64,000 nucleotides of DNA from a virus: the IMG/VR virus record IMGVR_UViG_3300042261_002158, positions 1 through 64,000 of that record. One strand, given 5' to 3'. Of the stretch, positions 16,892 to 25,812 are shown piece by piece (the first letter of the stretch is position 1; each line of letters opens with the position of its first letter). The translations under genes and the position numbers were made by a program. Under the pieces are notes generated by a model that saw only the letters and a program-made list of their open reading frames with translations, was not told where the DNA came from and searched no databases.

Positions 16892-18025
16892 ATGAAATAT
16901 ACAGAATGGCAATTATTGACAGAATCTTTAGGTTCTAATTTCAATTTGGGTTTGGGCAAGCCCAATGTTGTTGGCGGTTTAATGGGTCGTCATACACCTG
17001 ACGAAGACATGGGTGACGAAGACATGGGTGACGAAGACATGGGTGACGAAGACATGGGTGACGAAGACATGGGTGACGAAGACATGGGTGACGAAGACAT
17101 GGACGACGAAGACATGGACGACGAAGACATGGACGACGAAGACATGGACGACGAAGACATGGGCGACGAAGACATGGGCGACGAAGACATGGGCGACGAA
17201 GACATGGGCGACGAAGACATGGGCGACGAAGACATGGGCGACGATGGAATGAAAGATACTTTAGCCAATATAGACCCATCTTTAGCAGGGCTAGATGACG
17301 AAGACATGGGTGACGAAGACATGGGTGACGAAGACATGGGTGACGAAGACATGGGTGACGAAGACATGGGTGACGAAGACATGGGTGACGAAGACATGGG
17401 CGACGAAGACATGGGTGACGAAGACATGGGTGACGAAGACATGGGTGACGAAGACATGGGCGACGAAGACATGGGCGACGAAGACATGGGCGACGAAGAC
17501 ATGGGCGACGAAGACATGGGCGACGAAGACATGGGTGACGAAGAAGATTATGGCTATGATGATGATGGAGAAGACATGGGTGACGAAGACATGGACGAGA
17601 AAGATCTTAAGGCTCAAGATGTCTTAAAGAAAATTAGTGATTATTGCAACAAATACATGTCTAACGAAAACACTCAAGAGCTAATGAAGCGTGTAAGTGA
17701 ATCTATGTTGCTTAATGACGAGTGCAAGTGTGGCAAAAAAGAATGCAGTAAATGCTGCGACAAGAAAGCGGAAAAATGTGATAAGAAAGCAGAAAAGAAA
17801 TGCGACAAAAAAGCAAAAGATAAATGCGAAGAGAAGGCAGAGGATAAATGCGAAAAGAAATGCAGTAAGGATATTAAAAAAGAAAATGATGATTTTCTAA
17901 ATTCTCTATACAAACAATCAAATGTGCAAAAAACTTTCTATGATGGAGTAGAACCAGCAGGGCCAGGAGATGTTGGATTTGCACCACAAGGCAAACTCGG
18001 CATGTTAGGTGGTTTTTCATCATAG
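16892..18025 (+). CDS. Tagged protein with two arrays of acidic DEDMG pentapeptides
   Basis: A 377-aa protein with AAGGAG upstream. It starts MKYTEWQLLTESLG, matching the window's N-terminal tag with an LLTES site. Two arrays of 16 units each of the pentapeptide DEDM(G/D) follow (from about residues 37 and 136), separated by about 19 residues. Next is a helical segment, then a Cys/Lys-rich stretch (KCGKKECSKCCDKKAEKC and onwards) and a Gly-rich end. Net charge of the arrays is strongly negative. By analogy with acidic prohead core proteins of T4 I infer a head-interior role. Monocistronic, strong terminator. Confidence 0.7.
   Translation: MKYTEWQLLTESLGSNFNLGLGKPNVVGGLMGRHTPDEDMGDEDMGDEDMGDEDMGDEDMGDEDMGDEDMDDEDMDDEDMDDEDMDDEDMGDEDMGDEDMGDEDMGDEDMGDEDMGDDGMKDTLANIDPSLAGLDDEDMGDEDMGDEDMGDEDMGDEDMGDEDMGDEDMGDEDMGDEDMGDEDMGDEDMGDEDMGDEDMGDEDMGDEDMGDEDMGDEEDYGYDDDGEDMGDEDMDEKDLKAQDVLKKISDYCNKYMSNENTQELMKRVSESMLLNDECKCGKKECSKCCDKKAEKCDKKAEKKCDKKAKDKCEEKAEDKCEKKCSKDIKKENDDFLNSLYKQSNVQKTFYDGVEPAGPGDVGFAPQGKLGMLGGFSS
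17000..17536 (+). repeat. Two 15-bp tandem repeat arrays, 16 units each
   Basis: The unit GACGAAGACATGGGT/C repeats from 17000 to about 17239 and from 17297 to about 17536, 16 perfect-phase copies in each. Variants (GGT, GGC, GAC at the fifth codon) are grouped in runs, showing expansion by slippage or unequal exchange. The arrays are open in all six frames. Confidence 0.95.
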
Positions 18026-18041
18026 TAAAACCCTACCTTTG

Positions 18042-18072
18042 AAAAAGAGCCGGAATCCGGCTCTTTTTTTTT
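18042..18072 (+). terminator. Rho-independent terminator
   Basis: AAAAAGAGCCGG / CCGGCTCTTTTT with a 3-nt loop and a long T run. Confidence 0.85.
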
Positions 18073-18081
18073 CTAAATTTT

Positions 18082-18091
18082 TTGCTATAAT
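18082..18091 (+). promoter_or_regulatory. Extended -10 promoter TTGCTATAAT
   Basis: TTGCTATAAT ends 6 nt before the ATG at 18098. The same 10-mer stands before 33361 and 25446. There is no Shine-Dalgarno, so the transcript should be leaderless. Confidence 0.6.
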
Positions 18092-18097
18092 CACAAC

Positions 18098-18775
18098 ATG
18101 TCTACACTCGACTACTTTGACATGTACTATTTAATGGGCTTACGTCCCGTTCCGTTGATTATCAACAGCAAACGACCCTATGCTAAGCGTTGGTCTAAAT
18201 ATTGGAACCTGCAAGAATCGAGAATGAAAATTCGCACGATGCCAAGTTCCAATCTTGGACTGCTTCTTGGAGATATAATCGATGTAGAGAGTGATACCGA
18301 AAAAGCCGAAGAATTACTTGAAAAATTGATCGGCAATTATCCTCATCCTTGTTATAGAAGCATTAGAGGAAAACACCACCTTTTCAAATCTCCCGATAAT
18401 AAATTAAGACTTTTGAAATACAAAGGGATAGAATTTAGAGGAAATGGGCATATGTCGGTTGTGCCGCCCAGTTCTTTTCATGGCCATTATTACAAATGGA
18501 TACAAGAAATAAAACTGCCAATTCCAAGTATGCCCAAACAGCTATTAAGACTTTACAAATTTGTCAAAAATGGACAATGCATGTTTGTAAAGCCAGGGCA
18601 CATCAAAATTAAATGTGAAATTTGTGGAGATTATTGTTTACTAAACAAGAAAAGATTGGAAAAAGAAATATTGGCATTCAAATCCATGAACATGAAATGG
18701 CATTGCAAAAAATGCCGAACGGTTGATTTGAGACCATTATGCAGAAAACATGAAATTAGAAGCCATCGAGCATAA
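18098..18775 (+). CDS. Bifunctional primase/polymerase N-terminal-type protein (archaeo-eukaryotic primase)
   Basis: A 225-aa protein. GLRPVPLIINSKRPYAKRW is the usual start of the prim-pol domain. NLGLLLGDIIDVESD supplies the acidic pair (D-x-E), HHLFKSP the conserved His motif, and FRGNGHMSVVPPSSFHG the third motif. The C-terminus has a zinc-binding Cys set (CEICGDYC...CKKC). It lacks a fused helicase and so may be a stand-alone primase or primer-making polymerase. The gene's 3' end lies inside its terminator. Confidence 0.8.
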   Translation: MSTLDYFDMYYLMGLRPVPLIINSKRPYAKRWSKYWNLQESRMKIRTMPSSNLGLLLGDIIDVESDTEKAEELLEKLIGNYPHPCYRSIRGKHHLFKSPDNKLRLLKYKGIEFRGNGHMSVVPPSSFHGHYYKWIQEIKLPIPSMPKQLLRLYKFVKNGQCMFVKPGHIKIKCEICGDYCLLNKKRLEKEILAFKSMNMKWHCKKCRTVDLRPLCRKHEIRSHRA

Positions 18776-18794
18776 TTGCTCGATGGCTTTTTTT
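18760..18794 (+). terminator. Rho-independent terminator
   Basis: AAGCCATCGAGC / GCTCGATGGCTT stem with a 6-nt loop and a T run. It overlaps the last codons of the primase gene. Confidence 0.85.
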
Positions 18795-18797
18795 GAA

Positions 18798-19724
18798 TTA
18801 ATTCAACATCCAATTTGAATAGAATTCAGTATCTTCTTGATTGATCATCTTTCTCAATCGCTTGCTGATACTGATAGGCAAGTAACGGTAGACAATATCC
18901 AGGTATTCGGATGCAATGTTCTTGTCTCCGGTATCGATAGCCTTTCTTAACTGTTCAAAATCATAATTTAAACATTGCCATCCATCAGCCAAACTGTCTC
19001 CTTCATAAGCTTTGTCTTCGTCAAAGCTCCAAAACTCCCAAGCCTTTCCAGATTGTACAAATTCAATAACAAAACCACAGATATCGTAAATCAATTCTGT
19101 ACATTGTGGACTTTTGAGCCAAAAATTGCCTAGTGATCGATATTCAATCCCATAATCTTTCGCTCGATATCTGCCAGCTTGTCCGTATAATTTCCTCCTA
19201 ATACTGGAAGTTTCATCCTTGTCCAGCCATAATGAGGGAATTCCTAAAAATAAATCCAGCATGTAAATCGACAAAATTGGCTCTGCATCATCTGACGACA
19301 ACATGCTATTTCCCAAATGAATATGCCCTCCACAAGATCGCAAATTTCCATCAGAAATCAGTGAAACTGGAGGATCTTTCATTTTCAATTCATAAGCACA
19401 TGAATCTGGAGAACAGCCGACAACTCGTGCCTCTGGATGCTTCAATTGGTCATCAGGATAAATTTGAGAAGCTTGAATGTGCAACTTCAAAGGAGAGACA
19501 ATTTCAGCATATATTTTAAGACATTGCTGAAAATTCTTGATTAATTGAGACTTGTTCTTTACTGGCTTTACAGCACATTCAGCCATTACATTATCGTAAT
19601 AAAACTGATGACCTTCTATGGTGGTTCGGTTGTCACTATCGCCAGACAGCACTCCAATTGCAGAATAGTAATCTCCATCTTTAACCAACATAAATTCTGG
19701 ATCACTTCCAAAACTAAATTTCAT
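18798..19724 (-). CDS. Glutamine-synthetase-like amidoligase (COOH-NH2 ligase type 2)
   Basis: A 308-aa protein with AAGGAG upstream. It starts with GSDPEFMLVKDG, the signature of phage-type COOH-NH2 ligases. SCGGHIHLGN is the second conserved metal/ATP-binding motif and GIEYRSLGNFWL the third. These enzymes are predicted to form amide bonds between a carboxylate and an amine using ATP. The substrate in phages is not established. It lies directly downstream of an unknown gene (12 nt apart), probably one operon. Confidence 0.8.
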   Translation of the reverse strand: MKFSFGSDPEFMLVKDGDYYSAIGVLSGDSDNRTTIEGHQFYYDNVMAECAVKPVKNKSQLIKNFQQCLKIYAEIVSPLKLHIQASQIYPDDQLKHPEARVVGCSPDSCAYELKMKDPPVSLISDGNLRSCGGHIHLGNSMLSSDDAEPILSIYMLDLFLGIPSLWLDKDETSSIRRKLYGQAGRYRAKDYGIEYRSLGNFWLKSPQCTELIYDICGFVIEFVQSGKAWEFWSFDEDKAYEGDSLADGWQCLNYDFEQLRKAIDTGDKNIASEYLDIVYRYLPISISKRLRKMINQEDTEFYSNWMLN

Positions 19725-19735
19725 CGCATAGCTCC

Positions 19736-20530
19736 TTAATTAAATTCTCTGTGCCAATGATCAATCAAGCCTTTTGTGTGATTTTCTGAATATCCACACA
19801 AGCCGCATTTATCATGATAAGTACTAATCGGAATAATGCGTCCATTTCTATCTTTTACAGGAAAATTTTGCTTAATTTCACGATGAAAAACTTTCCTATC
19901 TCCATACCGTAAAATCCGTGAGATTGCTGACTCAGAACGACGTAAAAGAGCAGAATCGTTACTGTAAGAATCTACATGTTTTGAATTGTACGCAGCGGTT
20001 TGTGCTGCTTTTACTTTTTGAATGGTTTCTTCAAATGTGTCGCCCAAATTATGGACTAATCCCACCCGAACCAACAAAGTATACAAAGAAATCATAGGAG
20101 GAGATTTCATCCATCTCCGACTAGCTCTGGCAATAAACACTCCGTTTCGTTGATATCGTTTGGGAGGATTGCAGCATTTAATAAATTGCGTTTTTGTCAT
20201 CCTCAAATGAGATTCAATTTGATTCAAAAATTGCTTGCAATTTACAGTGAGCTTTGTGGCAAAATCTTTATCCCGATAATTTGCCAGCATAATTCTGGTT
20301 TCTCCCATGTAAATGGGAGGATCGGCATAAGGATCGTAAGAAAATCCATAAATAGATCTCTTCTTTTTGTTCAAAAATGAATACAAGGCATCTTGAAGAA
20401 AGTCTTTGCACCAAACTAATTGATGGACTTGAACATAATCTTTGGAGACAAAAGCGTACTCAAGACCTTCACTGGCAACTTGAGCCAACTTTTTAACCTT
20501 AGGATGCCAAACAACTTTTCGACTTCTCAT
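19736..20530 (-). CDS. Unknown protein next to the amidoligase, 264 aa
   Basis: The ATG at 20530 (AAAGG upstream) is preferred over a TTG at 20551. Basic and Tyr/Lys-rich. The C-terminus has YHDKCGLCGYSENHTKGLIDH, a likely zinc site of two Cys and several His. Co-transcription with the amidoligase suggests a partner or substrate role, but no fold is recognised. Confidence 0.6.
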   Translation of the reverse strand: MRSRKVVWHPKVKKLAQVASEGLEYAFVSKDYVQVHQLVWCKDFLQDALYSFLNKKKRSIYGFSYDPYADPPIYMGETRIMLANYRDKDFATKLTVNCKQFLNQIESHLRMTKTQFIKCCNPPKRYQRNGVFIARASRRWMKSPPMISLYTLLVRVGLVHNLGDTFEETIQKVKAAQTAAYNSKHVDSYSNDSALLRRSESAISRILRYGDRKVFHREIKQNFPVKDRNGRIIPISTYHDKCGLCGYSENHTKGLIDHWHREFN

Positions 20531-20625
20531 TGTTTTACCTTTCTTATTCAAGTGATTCTTAAGAGACGAAGAGTATTTAAATTTGAATTCGTCAATCGTA
20601 CTATATTAAACTATGACTGTCAATG

Positions 20626-20633
20626 TCTAAATA
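20626..20633 (+). promoter_or_regulatory. TCTAAATA late-type box
   Basis: TCTAAATA ends 18 nt before the ATG at 20652, with TTGAGGT between them. Confidence 0.45.
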
Positions 20634-20651
20634 TTGTATTGAGGTATAACC

Positions 20652-21461
20652 ATGACAGATTATTCAAATGCCATTTCCTTTGTTCTAACAGGAGGATCTT
20701 CTAATATCGATCCAGATAGCTCTTTGGGAGGAAATCCCTCCAACCGTTCAATTGCCAGCGGACTATTAAACAATCTTTTTTCTGATGTCAGTACAGATCA
20801 AAACGAGTCAGGTTATGAAGATTACAGATGTATTTATATTTGGAATGACAGCACAGATTCATTTGAAATTTCATTATGGACAACAGAGGAGCCTGATGTA
20901 GGCTCTAATATTACAGTAGGAATTTTGAGTCAAAATGAAATACAAAGAATTGTTATTTCTCCTATTCCGACAAGCGGATCTTTCATATTGATGTACGGTG
21001 GCGAACAAGCCGTTTGTGAATACGATATTAATTCTCTTGGGCAAAACGTTCAAAATGCTCTCAATGGCTTGTCAAGTCTCAATGGGGTCATAGTAACCCA
21101 AACAAACTCCACCTCGATTGTATTGGATGTGAAATTTGCAGGAGAAGATGGAATCAAAAGTCATCCTCTTCTTACTAGTCTGCAAGATATAAATCACTCC
21201 TTGTTTCCAGATGCAAGCATTGCTATATCTTTAATACAACAAGGATATCCAGTCAATACAATTCCAGAATTACTCAGCGAATCTACCACAGCCCCTGTAA
21301 ATGTTTCTTTTACAGAAACATCTTCCACTTATCCAATAATCATTCCAAAGCTCAATCCTGAAGATGGTTTTCCTTTGTGGGTGAAAAGAAGTACAATAGC
21401 AGGAACAATTTCTAAATCTAACGATGGTTTTGTACTGAAAATTAAAGGAAGAATAATATGA
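20652..21461 (+). CDS. Phage virion structural protein
   Basis: A 269-aa protein. The N-terminal segment FVLTGGSSNIDPDSSLGG, then LLNNLFSDVS and YRCIYIWNDS form a pattern I know from structural proteins of large myoviruses. The rest is beta-rich, Ser/Thr-rich and ends in LKIKGRII. It is translationally coupled to the next gene through an ATGA overlap. A tail or baseplate location is inferred. Confidence 0.65.
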   Translation: MTDYSNAISFVLTGGSSNIDPDSSLGGNPSNRSIASGLLNNLFSDVSTDQNESGYEDYRCIYIWNDSTDSFEISLWTTEEPDVGSNITVGILSQNEIQRIVISPIPTSGSFILMYGGEQAVCEYDINSLGQNVQNALNGLSSLNGVIVTQTNSTSIVLDVKFAGEDGIKSHPLLTSLQDINHSLFPDASIAISLIQQGYPVNTIPELLSESTTAPVNVSFTETSSTYPIIIPKLNPEDGFPLWVKRSTIAGTISKSNDGFVLKIKGRII

Positions 21462-21940
21462 AATTGGTAAAATGCCATTATTGTAAGAAATTTTGCTTTT
21501 GCACTGCACAAGTAACAGAACTTAGTGAAAATGTTATTTCTTACAGTATTTGCAAGAATTGTACAGACGATTTGTATCCAAAAGAAGTCATTAAAACCAC
21601 TGAAGAATTGGTCGGTTTATTAAAAAAACCTGTTTTAAGAGAAATTACATGTATTTGCGGTTTTACAGCAGCCGATTTTGAGAAAACAGGTCGTTTTGGT
21701 TGTCCTAAATGTTATGATGTCTTTCAGTTTTATGTTAAAAAATTCGTAGAACCTTATCACAAAGCCTCAGAACATATAGGAAAGAAACCCAAAAAACAAA
21801 ATGCCATGAAGGAAATTAATGATTTGAAAATCAAATTAAATCAAGCAATTGAGCTAGAACAATACGAAGTAGCATCAGAATTGAAAAAAGAATTAGAAAA
21901 AACCATTGAATTATGGAAAAATATTTTAGGATCAATTTAA
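21458..21940 (+). CDS. McsA-like protein (zinc fingers plus UVR motif)
   Basis: A 160-aa protein. An N-terminal Cys set (CHYCKKFCFC...CKNC) is followed by CICGFTAADFEKTGRFGCPK and then CY, with EHIGKKP after it. This matches the order in McsA, activator of the bacterial protein-arginine kinase McsB. The C-terminal helix (INDLKIKLNQAIELEQYEVA) is a UvrB/UvrC-type motif. No McsB is present here. It may act on a host McsB/Clp system. The start overlaps the upstream gene (ATGA). Confidence 0.75.
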   Translation: MKLVKCHYCKKFCFCTAQVTELSENVISYSICKNCTDDLYPKEVIKTTEELVGLLKKPVLREITCICGFTAADFEKTGRFGCPKCYDVFQFYVKKFVEPYHKASEHIGKKPKKQNAMKEINDLKIKLNQAIELEQYEVASELKKELEKTIELWKNILGSI

Positions 21941-22867
21941 TGCTTCATGTAATTTTCTTGGATCAATAATCCCAAGACCTTCGTAAAATGCCCTATTTTC
22001 ATTTGAGGTATCTGGAATTGGCATTGTGTAATGTCTTAAAATTTCACGATAATCATCTACACAATTAATCTTCAAATTATCTGGCTTTTTATTTCTGATA
22101 TATGATAATAATAATGCGGCCACTCCAGCAGCAAATGGTGCCGCACTAGATGTCCCTGATAATGTGCCATACCAATTATTAGGGAAAGTGCTAATAATGT
22201 TAACGCCTGGAGCCATAAAATCGAGATTTTCTCCAGTATTGGAAAAACTTGCCCGATGAAAATTCTCGTCAATTGCCCCAATAGCAATTGTCTCTGGATA
22301 ATTGGCTGGATAAAATATCTCCTTAGTTTCGCCTTGATTACCAGCAGCCACAAATACAGGAATATTCCTTTCATAAGCAAACTGAATCGCCTTTCTTACC
22401 TCTTGTAATTTATTGGGTGTGCCAAGAGACATACAAATTATATCTGCTTTTTGTTCTACAGCCCAACGAATACCCTTAGCAACATCTAACATATTACCAA
22501 TGCCTTTATCACTTAAAGCTTTGATTGGTAATACTTTAGCCTTAGGACAAACACCTACAACTCCAAAATCATTATTGGATGCTACTAATATTCCTGAAAC
22601 ATGTGATCCATGAGCATTACCATCTATGGGAGGTTTTTTAGAGTCAAGTAAATTAATTCCAGGCAATAAATTATCCACAAGATCAGTATGGGTGATGTCA
22701 ACACCAGTGTCGATTACGGCGATTACCACACCCTCTCCTTGAGTATGCTGCCAAGTTGTTGGAAGATCAAATGCAGTAATATTCCAGCCTGCATTTTGCT
22801 TTACGTCTTGAATTGAAATACATTCTTTTTTTTCAAATGGAAATAATTTACAAGTATATTTGCTCAT
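21932..22867 (-). CDS. Subtilisin-like serine protease (S8)
   Basis: A 311-aa protein. Catalytic triad in the usual order: Asp53 in VIDTGVD, His86 in GNAHGSHVSG, Ser240 in SGTSSAAP. The oxyanion Asn lies in FVAAGNQG. No signal peptide or long propeptide is seen (it starts MSKYTCKLFPFEKKE), so it would act in the cytoplasm or inside the virion. A prohead maturation protease or host-protein degrader are both possible; T4-like prohead proteases belong to another family. Convergent with the McsA-like gene (9-nt overlap). Confidence 0.9.
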   Translation of the reverse strand: MSKYTCKLFPFEKKECISIQDVKQNAGWNITAFDLPTTWQHTQGEGVVIAVIDTGVDITHTDLVDNLLPGINLLDSKKPPIDGNAHGSHVSGILVASNNDFGVVGVCPKAKVLPIKALSDKGIGNMLDVAKGIRWAVEQKADIICMSLGTPNKLQEVRKAIQFAYERNIPVFVAAGNQGETKEIFYPANYPETIAIGAIDENFHRASFSNTGENLDFMAPGVNIISTFPNNWYGTLSGTSSAAPFAAGVAALLLSYIRNKKPDNLKINCVDDYREILRHYTMPIPDTSNENRAFYEGLGIIDPRKLHEALN

Positions 22868-22885
22868 ATTGACCTCTAGAAATAT

Positions 22886-23536
22886 CTAGTGATCAATGGT
22901 TGTATATTCTGGAATAATTAAATCCGCAATAAGCTTTTGATGTTCAGGAGTGGTGTTTATTTCTAAAAATTTAGCTATTCTGGAAGCTTCTTTCCAAGAA
23001 TCTTTCTTGATATCTTCGTAAGTAGTAAATATTTTTTTAGGATATCTGGCCGTATTTTCTACTAATTCGAAATGAGATTTTGAAATGTTTTTAAGAGCTT
23101 CGTTGATAGTGACTTTTTGGCCATAATGATCTTGCATGTGCCTAACCCAAGAAACAGCATTATGATACACATTTCTAAACACAATGACCAAATAAGGATT
23201 GGGCAATTTTGGCACTATCAAATTAGCAAAATGATGCGATAAAGCACTCTTAAATCCCCAAATAGGACTCTTTTGATGTTTTTTAATCGCATCTTCTAAA
23301 GCTTTGCCGTATTTTTGGTTTAATTGCAAACAGGTTTTTCCAGATTTCAAATACAAATGCATGCTCGATGTGATATCGATGAAATCAGGATTTTCAAATG
23401 ATCCTTTAGGATTCTGAGGAGATTGATTGGAAGTTTCTCCCATAAACACCCCTAGAGTAGAGAGAATTCCAGCAGTCATTGAAGTCCCACTGCGTGCTGT
23501 GCCTAAAACCAAAACTGTTTTTAAATTTTCTGCCAT
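22886..23536 (-). CDS. Sulfotransferase-like protein
   Basis: A 216-aa protein; the ATG at 23536 has GGAAG upstream, so the longer frame from 23587 is not used. VLGTARSGTSMTAGIL is the PAPS 5'-phosphosulfate loop, NPKGSFENPDF a family feature, and LVIVFRNVYHNAVSW the 3'-phosphate-binding motif. It transfers sulfate to a glycan or small molecule. It overlaps the upstream glycosyltransferase by 16 nt, so sulfation of the sugar that enzyme adds is likely. A paralogue is at 40166. Confidence 0.75.
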   Translation of the reverse strand: MAENLKTVLVLGTARSGTSMTAGILSTLGVFMGETSNQSPQNPKGSFENPDFIDITSSMHLYLKSGKTCLQLNQKYGKALEDAIKKHQKSPIWGFKSALSHHFANLIVPKLPNPYLVIVFRNVYHNAVSWVRHMQDHYGQKVTINEALKNISKSHFELVENTARYPKKIFTTYEDIKKDSWKEASRIAKFLEINTTPEHQKLIADLIIPEYTTIDH

Positions 23537-25446
23537 AAATCTTCCATTTGTTTTAACATCATTTCTGTGGTGACTTTGTTGATGCAATCCATTGTTTTTG
23601 CTTCACAATTATAATTGTAAGTAAATCCTGGCTTTTTATGATGACAACCCAAACAAGACAACCCCTCGGCAAATACAGGTTTTATGCTTTGTCCAACCAG
23701 TCTTGTTTTAGGATCAATCGATCCGAAAAATGCCACTCCTGGGATGTCAAATGCCTGTGCTATATGCATAGGCAAAGAATCGACCCCTATAAAATAAGCA
23801 CTATTTTTAATAATATGAGCCAATTGATGGATTGTAGTCTTACCGAGCAAGTTTAAATCAGAAATGATTTCATTGTCAATAGAAGTTCCAACATTTATTA
23901 CTGAAACCCCTCTTTCTCTTAAATGTTTAGAAATGATATTGAATTTTTGACTGGGCCAGCTTCTACCTACCCAAGATGAATTAGTCGAATGAATTACGAC
24001 ATATTTATTTGGTAGATTATCGAAAGGCTGAGTGTGAATGAACAGCTTACAATCTTTTACAGAAACTCCAACAACATCTGCGTATGCTTCTAGCATATTG
24101 ATTTGGGGCCGAATTTCATAAGCCATATCTAAGTTGTAATACAAATCAAAACTACGTTCAGAAAGTTGGCTTGAATCTATAACACGATCAATATAAGGAT
24201 TGTTAGTAACTATTTTACTTCTGATAGTGTTGAAGATTATTTCAACGCCAGGATATTTCATTTTTAAAGCGGGGGCAATTGCCGCAGCTATCAAAACATC
24301 TCCATCAGATACATTCCTTTTAATTACGATGCTCTTAACTTGTTTAAAAGGTTCGGGACGAGCACTAGTCACAATCGAATCAATTCTTCCAGAATCTATC
24401 CATTTGTTTTTAAAGAAATTTCTGTTGTGTTTGATGTATTTGTGACCGCCAGAACTTGTGTGTGATACTATATGATAAATCTTTGAATTGGGCTGATAAA
24501 GTATTTTGTACCCTTTTTCTCTTACAGCCATGCACAATTCAGAATCTTCCCAATAAGCAATGCGATAATTAGGATTAAACCCCCCTATTTCATCAAAAAC
24601 TTTTTTACGCATCGCAATACAAGCTCCAGTCACCATTTCTCTTTCTTGAATTTCAAACAAATCTGCGGGAGCATTGTCGATTTTAAAAGGATCTTTTAAA
24701 ACCTTATTTCGATAACTATTCCTTCCAATATGCATAAAAGTCATATACTCCCAATTCCATTCAGAGCCCGCACTGTCAATAGTGTTGTGAAGCGTACCTC
24801 CATGTTTAATCTGCATATTACCCACAATGCCAACTTCTGGTTTTACTAATAATTGAATTATGGGTTTGATCCAATCTGGAGTCAAAATAACATCAGCATT
24901 TAGGAAGATCAAATAATTTCCGGTTGCGTTTTTAGCTCCTATGTTACAAGAACTGCCAAAACCATAATTTTCAGCATTGTAAATGATTTTTCCAATCGGT
25001 CTTTTTATTTCTTGTTTGCGATACGACCATTCAGTAATCAATCTATCTTTAGAGTTTAAAGGACAACAATCATCCACAAAAATGATTTCTGTATTCAAAG
25101 TGTCCAATAAATCCCAGGACTTTACAAAATCTTTCAAAACGTCTTTACTTTTGAATATAGGAACAATTATGGATATTATGGCTTTATCTGTTTTGGTAAA
25201 CCAAGCTGGAGTAGGATATTGAACAAATGTTTGATTGCTAATGCTTGGAATTTCTAATAGTAGATTTGATCCTCTATTGACTAAATTAGAAAAAACCTTT
25301 TTAGGTCTTGTATTTTTAGATTGACGTACTTTTTGATTAGGAGGTTTACTTTGTTCTGTTCTTGGGCTGGTTATTCTTCTAAGGTTTATTCTAGCTAATG
25401 CTTGTGATATTCTTTGATCTTTAGTTAGTTTTTTTCTATTTTCCAT
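23521..25446 (-). CDS. Two-domain glycosyltransferase (GT2 plus GT9-like)
   Basis: A 641-aa protein. A basic N-terminus (1-75) precedes a GT2 domain: IISIIVPIFKS, EIIFVDDCCP, NYLIFLNADV as the metal site, VTGACIAMRKKVFDEIGGF and WEDSELCMAVREKGY. From about residue 370 a GT-B heptosyltransferase-like domain follows (IVIKRNVSDGDVLIAAAIAP, YFIGVDSLPMHIAQAFDIP). Such fusions build complex glycans. A TTGCTATAAT box abuts the start. Virion or host-surface glycan modification is inferred. Confidence 0.85.
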   Translation of the reverse strand: MENRKKLTKDQRISQALARINLRRITSPRTEQSKPPNQKVRQSKNTRPKKVFSNLVNRGSNLLLEIPSISNQTFVQYPTPAWFTKTDKAIISIIVPIFKSKDVLKDFVKSWDLLDTLNTEIIFVDDCCPLNSKDRLITEWSYRKQEIKRPIGKIIYNAENYGFGSSCNIGAKNATGNYLIFLNADVILTPDWIKPIIQLLVKPEVGIVGNMQIKHGGTLHNTIDSAGSEWNWEYMTFMHIGRNSYRNKVLKDPFKIDNAPADLFEIQEREMVTGACIAMRKKVFDEIGGFNPNYRIAYWEDSELCMAVREKGYKILYQPNSKIYHIVSHTSSGGHKYIKHNRNFFKNKWIDSGRIDSIVTSARPEPFKQVKSIVIKRNVSDGDVLIAAAIAPALKMKYPGVEIIFNTIRSKIVTNNPYIDRVIDSSQLSERSFDLYYNLDMAYEIRPQINMLEAYADVVGVSVKDCKLFIHTQPFDNLPNKYVVIHSTNSSWVGRSWPSQKFNIISKHLRERGVSVINVGTSIDNEIISDLNLLGKTTIHQLAHIIKNSAYFIGVDSLPMHIAQAFDIPGVAFFGSIDPKTRLVGQSIKPVFAEGLSCLGCHHKKPGFTYNYNCEAKTMDCINKVTTEMMLKQMEDLWQKI

Positions 25447-25451
25447 GCATT

Positions 25452-25461
25452 ATTATAGCAA
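25452..25461 (-). promoter_or_regulatory. Extended -10 promoter TTGCTATAAT, leftward
   Basis: An exact copy of the 10-mer at 18082 and 33344. TATAAT ends 5 nt before the ATG at 25446, with no Shine-Dalgarno. Confidence 0.6.
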
Positions 25462-25469
25462 AAACAACA

Positions 25470-25799
25470 TCACATTTGTCCTAAATCTGGATCAGTATTT
25501 AAATTATCACCAGTAGGAATTAACGTGGTTTTTCCTTGCTCTTCTTTATCTTTCTGAAGATCTTCCAGGGCATTTTTAATTTTGGCTGGCCAACCAATTA
25601 CTTTTTCAGGACTTACTCCTAAAAGCTGTGCCATTCCATTGGAATTACTGCATAATTTGATGAAGTTTTCCCAAAATTTGCCGTCGCATAAATCTTCTCC
25701 AGTTCTGGCAATAGCAATAGTTTCAGAAGAATCTCCGCTATTCATTAGCGGAGATTTTGCCTTCTCCATTGCTTCCCATACTTGATCAAAACTAATCAT
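25470..25799 (-). CDS. Hypothetical phage protein, 109 aa, with tag-like N-terminus
   Basis: GAGG upstream. The start MISFDQVWEAMEKAK resembles the window's tag loosely. LLGVSPEKVIGWPAKIKNAL suggests a small helical domain. The C-terminus is polar. It follows the 25813 gene in the same direction. Function unknown. Confidence 0.55.
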   Translation of the reverse strand: MISFDQVWEAMEKAKSPLMNSGDSSETIAIARTGEDLCDGKFWENFIKLCSNSNGMAQLLGVSPEKVIGWPAKIKNALEDLQKDKEEQGKTTLIPTGDNLNTDPDLGQM

Positions 25800-25812
25800 T
25801 TTTAAACCTCAA

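Noticed and set aside
17000-17536. CRISPR-like regular repeats
   Set aside because: Units are contiguous without spacers and encode a pentapeptide.
16941-17627. Several long frames in other frames and on the minus strand
   Set aside because: They are by-products of the 15-bp repeat, which has no stop in any frame; only the + frame has a Shine-Dalgarno and non-repeat ends.
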